Shown piece by piece: positions 11,012 through 23,000 of a stretch of 64,000 bases of DNA. The DNA is from Bradysia coprophila. Taxonomy: Eukaryota; Arthropoda; Insecta; Diptera; Sciaridae. The notes under the pieces are model-generated. The model searched no databases. It was not told where the DNA came from and was given only the letters and a program-made list of their open reading frames with translations. Made by a program: the position numbers and the translations under genes. Position 1 is the first letter of the stretch, and the number at the start of each line of letters is the position of its first letter. The stretch lies in NCBI RefSeq assembly GCF_014529535.1, contig NW_023503292.1:1213354-1277353 (forward strand). Direction: 5' to 3'.

Positions 11012-14000
11012 ATGAAAAATCCGGCGAACGTGATCATGTTGAGTAGAAAGGTTTTCCTCTTCATTTGGTTAAACATTGCAATTAATTTCACCGTCGGCTC
11101 AAAATTCGAACGAAAACTTTTACAAAGCATCGATAACGGTGGTGACATACGAGTGCATTTCGGCTATGGCAATAAAAGACTGATGAAACCAAATAGGGCT
11201 ATGGGTCCCAATTCACTGGCTGATACGAGCGACAAGTCAAAAGTGGATATATTGAGTGGCATTTTTCGTAATAGTGTACAGCAGATACGATCTAAGACGA
11301 AAAAAATTGACGTAGTGTATGTATACGTAGGGTGTTGGAATAAGATTTAGTTTTAGACCCGTCAAGATCAAATTTTATATAAAGAAAACTACGGAAAAAG
11401 GAGAACGTCCTCATTACTTAATAAGACTTATGCAACGATTCAAACGAACACGAACGACTACAGTAGACGTCAGAAAAATTTAGGCTCGTATTTGCTTCCG
11501 CTGTTTTTCAGCTGGTGCACTCATACAAGTTCTTATTTTTGGTAGTGCTAGAACCGTATTAAGACGTATGATCAGTTTTATTTGTTTGAGTGGATCAGCT
11601 GAAGCAATGTCATGTCTTAATTTCACTGATGGCCACTGTATTATGAAATTAAGATTCTTTTTATATTTTAGAATTTTCTTGTTTTTCTCAAGATAATATC
11701 GCCATTGATTACCACTATCATACGGGTCTTTGCCACTAATCAAAAGCATAATTGTATTTGAAATTCCGAACAGGTTTTTGATCGATTCAAGCTCAAGTGT
11801 TGGAAAAACCAATTTTATGAGTGAGATAAAGTTTGTAAAGAAAATGTTGGGCGATTTTACGGTAAGCATAAATCATACCAGAGTGGCCATTGTGACATTC
11901 AGCTCGCAAGGGAAAGTGGTGAGTTCATTTACCAGAATTTGTGTTGTTTTTTCTTGTTGTGGTAGACCTTGAATGTAATAGTTATTTGTTCACTGAGTGA
12001 AGAAAACGGAAAAATTTTAACAAGAGCGAAGTTTAGCGGCCAAAGCAAAGCGAGGGCCGTGAATAGTTCGAGTTGGAAGTTCTCATTTTCTTCCAACAGG
12101 CGGACAGAACATTTTTCATATGGGCGAGGTGTGATTAACCGCTTTTCTTCACAAAAAAGAACATCAATTTGTTATTACAAAACCAAAATTGACAATTCGA
12201 TGGAGAAAATATCTATTTTCGCTCCGCACATGAAAACTTATGAAAAATATGAAGAGCGACACAATTTTTTATTTGGTATTTCGGAAAGATCCAAATTTTT
12301 AAGTTTAACTAGCACTATTTGATTAGGCAAATCAAGCTATTTTCTGACAAATATTTACATACTTTCATCATCTGTGATCGATAACGACTTCAGGTGTAAA
12401 CGACGAATTCCTAGTCAAAAAAATGTTCAGAAATAGTGAAGTAAGAGATTCAAATTTAATCTCTTGAACATTCTTAGATCGTTTCGGGAATAAATGAAAA
12501 GGTCTGACTGATGCAGTCTTATATGCATGTTCAAATATAGTGAAGTAAAAGATTTGTCCATGGTTATTTTGATCTGTTTTACGTTGTGATCATGAACTTT
12601 TAACAAAAGAAGCTTAAATCGTCAGTAACAAGTCGTAATATTTTTTGCCGGTAGGTTCGTCACATCGATTATATCACCACATCGAAAGAAGAAAATGATA
12701 AATGTAAGCTGTTGAATTACGAAATACCAAAAATTAGTTTTCATGGAGGTGGTACTTATACATTCGGAGCACTGAAAGAGGCTAGGGTATGCAAGAACGA
12801 AATTTGGTCATTTGGTGCCATATAATTGGTGCATTTCTTGATAAAAAAAATATTTATTTTAAGGATATCCTATCTAAAGCACGGAAGCATAGCCGCAAAT
12901 TAGTCTGTTTGATAACAGACGGGTTTTCGAATGGAAAAAATCCGGTGCCAATTGCACAGAAGCTTAAGAATGACAATATTACGATCATAACTTTTGGTAA
13001 AGTGTAAATGAATATTTATGAAAGGAAAACTATTGAAACAAAATTGAAAAATTCGCAAAGACCTTTGTTCAGGCTCATCGTTCAAATAGAACAATTCGAA
13101 ATCCCATACACATGAAAATTGACGAATGAAATTTATATTTATCCCGTTTCTTAATCCCAATATAAATTTTACTTATCAAAAATTTAAACGAAAAAGGTAT
13201 ACAAAGCGGAAATTCGGCTGAGCTGTACAACATATCCAGTTCACCCGGGGCATCGAATAGCTTCTTGTTGGACAGTTTTACGCAATTCGAAAGCTTAGCA
13301 CGAAAAGCCTTGCACAGTGATTACAAGGTGGGCCATAATATAAAAATGAAAGATTCGTCATTTTGTGATATTTTGTGCGATAAACCATTAGCGAGCGATG
13401 GGTAATGTTATAGTCAATTTACATTTCGGTTTAGACATAAATGACGTTAAAAGTCCCCTATTTCCACTCATGTTTTAGGGACTATTTTTGGGAAAACATT
13501 TTCCCTTATTTTCGTGAATTTGGAAAAATTTAGAAAAATTCTTGAAAACTCAGAACTTCCCTTGGGAAGTGCTTTCCCAATAGTCCCTGCTCTATACCCA
13601 ACATATAATGTCATTTATGTAGGGCCTCAGTATTGCTTTCTTCATGTTCACCATTCTGTTTCAGCAATAATTCTTGCTGTGATGCGAATTCAACCTGCAC
13701 CTGCGGAACAACAAGCGGACATTACAAATGTATGTGCAATACCGGATATTATGGATCGGGACTCATAGGAGAGTGTCACTGTATGTATACACCAATCGGA
13801 CGTGATAAGCGTTTGAGATTTTTTTTTATAAATAAATGTCCGATCCAAAGTGTGTCCAAATGGTACCTACTGGCACAATTTCAATTTCTGTAAACCGTGT
13901 CCCGATGTCAATCATATTACCGTGAATCTGCCGGCTGTTAATGCTTCATATTGTGTCTGCAAATCGGGCTTTATTGCGCAAGAGGACAATCGATGTGAAG

Positions 14001-17000
14001 TGATTAAATGTCCGAAGCTTGAGCCGCCAGAAAACGGTTACTTTGTGAAACATCCGACTACCTGTGGCCATGTATTGAATGCGGCATGTGGTGCTCGTTG
14101 CAAGTCAGGATACCAATTTTCTGGCAGCAGCATCCGTTTGTGTCAGGAAAATGGTACATGGTCTGGAGTGGAAGCAAACTGTTTCCGTGAGTTGAAAACA
14201 TATAATTATGCATCGGCAAGGCTGAAGCGCGAGTGTCTGTCCTTTATGAGCTTTATGAATAAGTTATTTTACTTACTAAGCCACCGTGAAATGAGTTTCA
14301 ACGCTCATATTAATCAAGTAATGACTCATTTTTGAATGGCGCTGTTGGTAAAGTACATTACACCAGACTGGAGAGCCGCCAAATTTCAGCCGCCGAAAAA
14401 CGGCGGCTAGACCCAAAACGACCCGCCGCCGCCGCCGGAGTTTTTGGTCGGCTAATTACAGCTAGCCGCCGTAAGCCGCCGCCAGAGGTTTAGGTCGGCT
14501 TACTCGGCGGCTGGTGCATATTTTATCCAAAAAAGACAAAAAGACGACACAAACCAATAAAATTAAATTCATTTTTTGGGACAGTACCGTCACTTGAGAA
14601 TGTGCCCCTACTTTTAATGTCCTTTGTGATGTCTATCTTTAAGATATTTTCTACTTTGATTTTCGTAAGTTTTTTATTTTTTCTTCAAAACAACATTCCA
14701 AGAAAAATTGAGAAATTTAAGAAAATTTTCAAGAATTTGTAGAAAATATTGTCGATGGACATGGTCTTTTGCTTGTAAAAATCCCAAATTTTATGAAAAT
14801 CGTAAAAATTGCGAAAATTCGATTCGTGAAAGATTTGAAATTTCTTGAAATGCGCAAAAATTCTTTAAAAGCGCGAAAATTTGTGAACAGAGCGAAAATT
14901 CGTGAAAAGCGTGAAAATTCGTAAAAAATCGCAGAAATTCGTGAAACTTACAAAAATTTGTCATCCAGCCGCCGCCAGCCGACCTTTTTGGGCGGTGGCT
15001 AGGCCCAGTCGCCGCCTGAACTTTTTTAACGGCTAAGCCGTACTTAGCCGCCGCCGCCACACCTTTTTTGGACGGCTAGACGTCGCCGGCGTTTATTTTT
15101 CGGCTCTCCACTCTGCATTACACACAACTTACGACTTTTTGAAAAAAAAAACTTTTTAAAAGTTCGAAAAATTAGCAAACCCTCCATGTGTGTGTATACT
15201 AAATCATCCACTAGCCGGACGTCTTTTTCTTTTCTTTAAATGTAGTCAAAACTTGCCCTCAATTACAAATACCCTACTACGGCATGACGACATGCAAAAA
15301 TTCCGATCTGAACATTTTCTATGACTACACACCGCGCAACAAAACGTTTATGGAAATGTATGACAGCGACGAGCATAGGAAAACCGAACCGTTACCCATC
15401 GACACAGACTGCAATTTCAAATGTGGTCCAGGTTTTTATCTGGTAGGGTCGGCGATCCGAAATTGCTTACCTCTATCGAAGTGGGATGGGTTGCAGACGA
15501 CGTGCAAGCGTAAGTGGAAAAGTGTCGAATTAATTTCAATTTTTAAAAATTATTTCGTAAACTCGGCGTAGAAATACTCTGTCCAGCATTGCCGAAAATA
15601 GCGTTCGGAGAATATGAACCGACAGATTGTAGTGAACAGAAAATAGCGCATGGTTTCAACTGTACAATAATCTGTCCATTCGGTTTTGAGGTCAAAGGTG
15701 GACCAGCTGTAAAAACGTGTGGTGGCAAACGAACTGGTGTTTGGTCAAACAAGAACAAAAGTCCCAAGTGCATAGGTATGTGAGCGGCCATTCTTAAAAT
15801 TCATTCGTTTGAACATTCTTATGAAAGTATTCAGAGCATCAGGTAAAGATTTTCATGTTTTAGATGTTTCTCCGCCAACTATTGAGTGTCCAGAAAATTT
15901 TACCGTTTTCATGGAATCCGATAGAAGTTATTCTGTTGTGAAAGAGTTTCCTCAGCCGAATGTCACAGGTACACCATATACGTTGCAAAGGCTTCGTTCG
16001 ACTTTCCTCTCATTTTACATTTTCTTTGTGTTATATTGTTCCGCAGATAATTCCGAGTTGAATGTAACATTTTGGATCAAACCGGCTATCAAGGCCGAAG
16101 GTGTGAAGTTAACACTCGGGAATCATATATTCTCGTATATTGCAATTGATTCATTCAAGAACAAAGCTAGATGCAATTTTACCGTGAGCGTCATTGACCA
16201 TACGCCGCCCGTTATGGACAATTGTTTCGATCCACCGGAATTTCTCGTTCCCACTTGCAATTCGAATGGCACAAATTTGGAGCAATGTTTCATCGGTACT
16301 CGCACTTCAAAATTACTTTTCGCTTTTATTCGTAACCATTCTTAACCGTTAGAGTGGGAGGATCCAATCATCTACGACAATTCAAATACCGAATTGATGG
16401 TGTTGCGAAATTTGGATCCGGGTTTCTTGGACATCGGCCAACATCGAGTCGTGTATAATGTAACCGACAATTCGGGCAATTCCGGCAGTTGTATCATGAA
16501 TATAACCGTTAAGCGATTAGAGTGCAACGTTCTGGCATCGCCCAGCCATGGGCAATCGATTTGTGCGAAAAATCATACACACACTTGGTGTGAAGTAGCG
16601 TGCGATTTTGGATATGCTATTTACGATGAGCTTGAAGATAGTCATTTAGAGAATTTCAAATTAATTTGTGAAAATAACTTTGCTAAATGGAAGTATGACA
16701 TCATTCCAGATTGTACCGAGCTGCAGTTACCGAATTATGTGGAGCAAATTTTTTCAATTGCACTCGATTCGGAGCAGCCACTTTGCGACGATAATTCCAC
16801 AAAAGATCGGGTAAAGTGGGTTGGAACAGATAAGTGAAAATTCAAATTTAAACCAATAAAATGTTCGTAACCAGATCGAAGACGATGTACTGGAACAAGT
16901 GAAAGCACAGATGTGTGCCGGACAAACGGATTGTGAGGTCATGTCCAATATTCCAGAATGTTTTGATGAAATGCCAGTCATCGACAGTAATGGCTCCAAC

Positions 17001-20000
17001 TCCAACGCTACGTTTTACAGCATCGTTAAGCGTGATGTGAGCGAACGTACGAAACGAACCGGAAAACTGCGCCAAAAATCTAATCTCAAAATTCGAGTGC
17101 TGACAAAGGTTGGCAAGAAATTAGGACTGTGGAATCAGAATACGACGCGTTCGGAAAATATCAAGGTGAGAGACTTGCATTCACTTGCATGAGGCGACAT
17201 AAAAGACCGATAGAAGAAATTGTCTTGCTAGAAAATTAAAACGGAACTGAAAAACCTCGGAGAGAATAAGGAACTTCTGCAGAAGCTGGAAGATCTGAAA
17301 ATTAATATTCGGCTGCTGAAGCTGGAAGAGTCGGTTAATTGCCAAAATGGAAGCGTAGCAAAGAAGCATCTCTGTGGTAATTGCCATACAAATATCTTTC
17401 ATGCTTCAAATCACGTACTTAAAACTACGATTCTTCTCAGTACAATGTCCGAAAGGATCGTTTCACAATGTAACATCACAAATCTGTCAACAATGTCCAT
17501 TAAATATGTTCTCCGGCCTGCACGGTCAAACACTGTGCACATCTTGCCCGATGTATCACTCTACACGAAAGCTGGGAAGTCAATCAGCTTCCGATTGTAA
17601 ACGTAAATTTTCATGTCAATTGCTCCACTTCTAATGAATTTCGAAATGAAAAGCATCAATGTCTTTTAGAACAATGCCCGCCCGGTACCGTAGCGCGACT
17701 GAAGACACCGAGAAATAATCGCTCGAATCAGAAATTTAGCCGAACCCTGATGCCATTCTGTCGCAAGTGTAGTCCCGGCGAGTACCAATCTAAGTACGAT
17801 CAAATCGCTTGTGAACAATGTCCACCGAATACTATATCGCCGAGAGGATCTACATCAGCGGACAATTGCCATGCGAAACATTATCAACCGTGCTCGCAGA
17901 TCAATGTTTGCGGTTTGCATGGTACTTGCAAACAGGAAATTTCAAATCCATTCCTCTACAGCTGCTCGTGTGAAGATGGATTCGTCGGTTCGCATTGTGA
18001 ACATCAGGTAATAGTCAAGTGAATCTTTTCATGATAATGATAATCGAAAACATATCAACGATACATATCAGTTGGACTTATGCCTGTCGGCACCATGCCA
18101 CAATGGCGGTACGTGTTACAATTTCCAAAACACAAGTTCTTCGATTGTTTGCACGTGTCCAGTTGGATTCAGTGGCGCATTTTGTGAAAATAGTATAAAT
18201 CAATGCAATGATAGTATTTGCCTGAATGGCGGGTGGTGCATTGAGACCAGCGAAAGCCCGTTCTGTGAATGCTTGTCAGGTAATTTGATTACTTGTTTAT
18301 TGCTTCAAAAGAAAGATGCAAAACGTAACCATTCCACAGGCTTCGTTGGTGAACGCTGCGAAATTGAAGTTAACTTTTGTTCAGATCTGCCATGTGAAAG
18401 TGGCACTTGTATTAGCACCACGGAGGGATATTATTGCCAATGTCCGCCTGGAATAATTGGACGTCGCTGTACGCTAAGACCCTGCGACTACGTTCCGTGC
18501 CATGAAAATGCAATTTGCGTGGATTTGATGGAATTTCCCGCATCACGTAGCAGGTATAATAATTATCTTGTTCACTCGCAGAAGGAGCACCTAATGTCGT
18601 AAAATTTTAAATTTACTTCCACTAAGTTTTGTGTGCCGGTGTCCGAAAGGACTTCGTGGCTACGACTGTTCGCAAATTGATAATCCATGCGAAAGAATGC
18701 CATGTCTTAATAATGCCAGATGTGTTCCGCTGGCATTGCGAGACAAGAAAACGATTGATACAAGCAATGCCGATGAAAGCATTTATGAAAAGTATCGATG
18801 CGAATGTCCACCGTATTTCTATGGTGAAAAATGTGAGATTTTGACGACACCCGATTTTGTGATGGAATTTCGGAAATCAGGAATAAACGATTATGTCCAA
18901 GTCGCTGGGATGACAGAGCGATTGTCTGAGGTATGACCAATATTTAAGTTTTGTTGGGTTTGCAGCCATCACACACGAGTATCGACTGAATTTGGTCAAT
19001 TCTAGATCTCAATCTGCACGTGGATGCAAACCGATGACAATTTCAACTATGGCACCGTAATATCGTATGCAACTGAAAGTGTGGACAATATGTTTACATT
19101 AACAGATTACAACGGTTCGTATTTAAGATCGACATTTGAAGCTCTATGCAACCTTTATGCACACATCTTGAATCTCACAATTTTTTTTTGGAATTTTGAG
19201 ATTTTTAGGGAATTTTTAGGAATTCAATTCCTGAATGAGGCTTTGCTTACTAAGCAATGCTTAGTAAGATAAGCTTTGAGGGATTCACAGTTAGTGAATG
19301 GGAGTCCTTCAGCGCGTATCCGCGGAAGTAAACTGTAGGGCGTTGTAGCTAGACTCACCCTCTTTCATTCCACGTATAACACAAACACACCCCAGATATT
19401 TTGAGTTGCATGCCACAAAGTTAGTCGAAGTAAATTGTCTGCCCAGTACACCCATATTTTTCAGTGTTTTCAACTTGTTTCATACATTAGCAAGTAAAAG
19501 ACGAAATATTCAAACCAAACACAATGGAGCGATGGAAATCACTTATACAAGCAGACCTGTCCCAACATTTACCACATTTTTAGTCATAAGTGCAGAACAT
19601 GTGGCGGCACCTACAGATGACTATACTCTTTATGAAGGTCTGCTAAAGGTCTATATTCCTACAACATTTCAACTTTCAGAAACATGTCTATCTATCACGA
19701 AAAACTGTTTTCACGACCCCGTGACATGCTGTAATTTTTTCCGTGTTCACTCCAGAAATGGGAAACTAACCGAAAAAGTAAAAGATATTTCTTAGCATTG
19801 AAAACGACTCAAACGAGCTTTAGCCTGCCCGGATGGCCGAACCATTGTATTGGTTCAAGTTTTGGCGATATCACTCTTAAAAGGTTTTCGATAGCTTTAA
19901 ACTTTTAAAAAGCTTTCGAGAGCTTTGAGCTTTTTTTTGTAAACACCTGCAACATTTCACTCTTTACTAAAATCCAAAAAATGCTCAAAGCTCAAAGCAC

Positions 20001-23000
20001 ACAAACATGGTGTTTGAGCTCAACTTGGCAGAACAGAATAAAATTAAAATAAAATTCGTTGAAAGCCCAACATACAGTTTCATAATGGCTTTGCTCGAAT
20101 TGATCTGTTTAGTCCTAGACCATTGAACATATTTCAATCTTCCTGCAGGTTTGGTGTTGTATGTGAACGGAAGTAATATTGTAACCGACGTGAACATCAA
20201 CGACGGCTTATGGCATTTCATATGCGTTGCTTGGACTCGCGAAAATGGATTTTACGAAATCCATGTAGATGGATCCCTACATCATACCGGATACAATTTA
20301 AGCGAAAATAGTTTCATTGAGGCGAATGGAGTTTTTGTTATTGGTCAAGAGCAGGTAATTCGATCTGAAACGATTTTTATTGTTTTTGGATGATTTTGAT
20401 CGGATTATTACTACAGGACAGTATCGGTACCAGTTTCAGCGAATCCGAATCATATGTTGGAAAAATAGCGTACTTAGACATTTGGAATCGTTTCCTTTCA
20501 TCGTCTGAAGTATTAGAATATTATTCTTCGTGTGAACCGTATCATGGCAATCTGTATGCATGGTCCGATTTTAAAAACCACATCAAAGGAGACATTAAGG
20601 TTAGACGGGGTAATTCAATTTCGGCGTTAAAATATCTACTGACCATTTTGCTTTGACTGTTTCTGCAGATCGCACCATCACCATTTTGTAAGCCATGCAC
20701 AAACAACATTCACATCTCGAACGGTTTTATTCGCAATGTCGGAAACAGGTTGGTTCAATCAAAATATCATCATGTCCGGAGCGATAGCGGAGGACTTGAC
20801 GCAGTCTAACTTCCAAAAAAAGAACGAAGAAATTTTTTTGAGACGCGGCAACTATATATAGGCGAGAATTTAAGTTTCTTTCCTTTGGCCTGTATCAACA
20901 CAAATCCTATTCTATCTTATTCGCGCTTCAAATACGAGCAAAACGAGCTATCACTCGACTATGTAACTTTAAAATTGCCGGAGATACATCGTTTTGAAGT
21001 TGGTCATTTTGATAGAAAATGCACCAAATTAACGTTTTCCAAACAATCAAAATCTTTCAACTTACTCTGTATGTTTCTATCTATCTGTCTGTCTATCTAT
21101 CGACGGTCGATCTCGGAAACTAGTCAGCCAATCTCCATGAAATTTTGCAGGAACCTCAGGGTGGGAATAAAAATGAAAATGTGATACGCCATTACCCCAG
21201 GAAAAACCAGAATTTTGTTTTATTGGCCTCGAAGTGGTTTCTGAGTGTGGTTTTCGAGGGTCGGGAACGCGTTTTCGGCTGTAGCTTAGCTGTATTGAAA
21301 CCTACAGAGGCGTGCGACCCATCAAATGAAAGGTATTCGTAACACGATTCGAACAAAAAAATAATTAAAAAAATCGGGGCAGATTCGTTTGAGCTAGAGT
21401 GATTAGTGACCAAATTTTGAGCTACTCGAGCGTAGGATGAAAGGACTAATATTTTTTTGGGTTATGAGAGATAGAGAATTACTTTCTTCGGCAAAGTCTC
21501 AGAGTTTTACGAGTAGAACAGAGGAGCATATGTGAAAAATGTCGAAAGTTGGAAATGGGTGGGTCAATTGGGGTTTTAGAGATATTTCTTGAATGGTGGC
21601 AGATAGAGAATTACTTTCTTCGTCAAATTTTCGATTTTCGTCAAATTTTCGAATTTCGTCGAATTTCGTCAAATTTTCGAATTTCGTCAAATTTTCGAAT
21701 TTCGTCAAATTTCGTCCAATTTTCGAATTTCGTCAAATTTTCGAATTTCGTCAAATTTTCGATTTTCGTCAAATTTTCGATTTTCCTCAAATTTTCGATT
21801 TTCGTCAAATTTTCGAATTTCGTCAAATTTTCGAATTTCGTCAAATTTTCGATTTTCGTCAAATTTTCAAATTTCGCCAAATTTCCGAATTTCTGTTATA
21901 AACTGTTATAAAAAGCAGTGTTCTAAAACTTCTAAAACGACTGATATCCCAACAAAAATCTCTTCGAGAAAAGTGTGACGCAGTCTTTGAAGTACAATTT
22001 CTAAAATGAATGATATCGCTAGAGTTGACGCTTTCAGCTGCGTTACGCAAAAATTAAATTTTACACCCAATTTTAGTTCAAACAAGCTGGCTTAGTTTTT
22101 CTCATCTGCCAAAAAAAATTTGACTGGAAACAACCAAAATTTTACCAAAAAATCTGCGTCGCAAAGTGGCAAATGTTCAGGAACAGACCAGCAAGAAAAT
22201 TTATCTGCCACATGCGACGCAGATTTTTTCGGTAAAATTTTGGTTGTTTCCAGTCAAATTTTTTTTGGTGAAAATTATTTGGCAGATGATGAGAAAAACT
22301 AAGCCAGCTTGTTTGAACTAAAATTGGGTGTAAAATTTAATTTTTGCGTAACGCAGCTGAAAGCGTCAACTCTAGCGATAACATTCATTTTAGAAATTGT
22401 ACTTCAAAGACTGCGTCACACTTTTCTCAAAGAGATTTTTGTTGGGATTCGATTCATTTACCAGAAAATTACTCTTCAATCAAGGGCATTTCATTACTGC
22501 CACGACGGCTACAAACTTGAAGGACCAATAGTTCGCGATTGTCTTCGAACGTCCAAATGGTCGCTGCCCATACCGTATTGTCGAAGTATACGGTGTGGCT
22601 ATCTGCCAACACTAAATAACGGAGTTGAAACAATTGAAAAAACAACATTCGGCGAAGAAGTTACGTACACTTGTAACGATGGCTATCGCTTGGCGTCTGG
22701 ATCTCAGAAACGAGTTTGCATGATCAATGGCACCTGGTCTGGTACTCATCCCGAATGCATAAGTGATTGACTACATTTGTCTATTGTTATACTTCAATAC
22801 CCGTTACAATTTTGTTGCAGGCAACATCCAATGTTATCGTTTAGAGCCGCCAGAAAATGCTAAAATAACTTACGCCAATGAACGAGGAATGATAAGCAAC
22901 ACGTTGGAGAAGTATTCAATGGGTACATTTGCTGAGATTCAATGTGACAATGATTTGGTCGTTGAGGGCGAGAACTTCTTAAGCTGTTCGGAAAACACTC

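Larger units (their letters stand above)
20769..22449 (-). mobile_element. Composite interspersed repeat, copy B (in SVEP1-like intron 23)
   Basis: Inverted relative to copy A: it begins ATCATGTCCGG and ends GTTGGGATT. The microsatellite and the minisatellite (about 21617-21895) are contracted, making B about 270 bp shorter. The foldback module occupies about 21946-22449. It fills nearly the whole intron 20749-22484; the preceding exon donor is 20 bp before it and the frame-compatible acceptor about 35 bp after it. Confidence 0.78.

Noticed and set aside
11969..12322. 117-codon open frame in SVEP1-like intron 2
   Set aside because: It lies between exons whose phases join directly, has no domain motif, and its inclusion would break the VWA domain.
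19406..19795. 129-codon open frame in SVEP1-like intron 20
   Set aside because: It interrupts the pentraxin/LamG domain, which reads continuously from 19114 to 20149. Probably old repeat sequence.
22309..22484. Open frame extending the CCP exon upstream into the composite repeat
   Set aside because: The upstream part is the foldback arm, present also in copy A. The CCP domain needs only sequence from about 22485.
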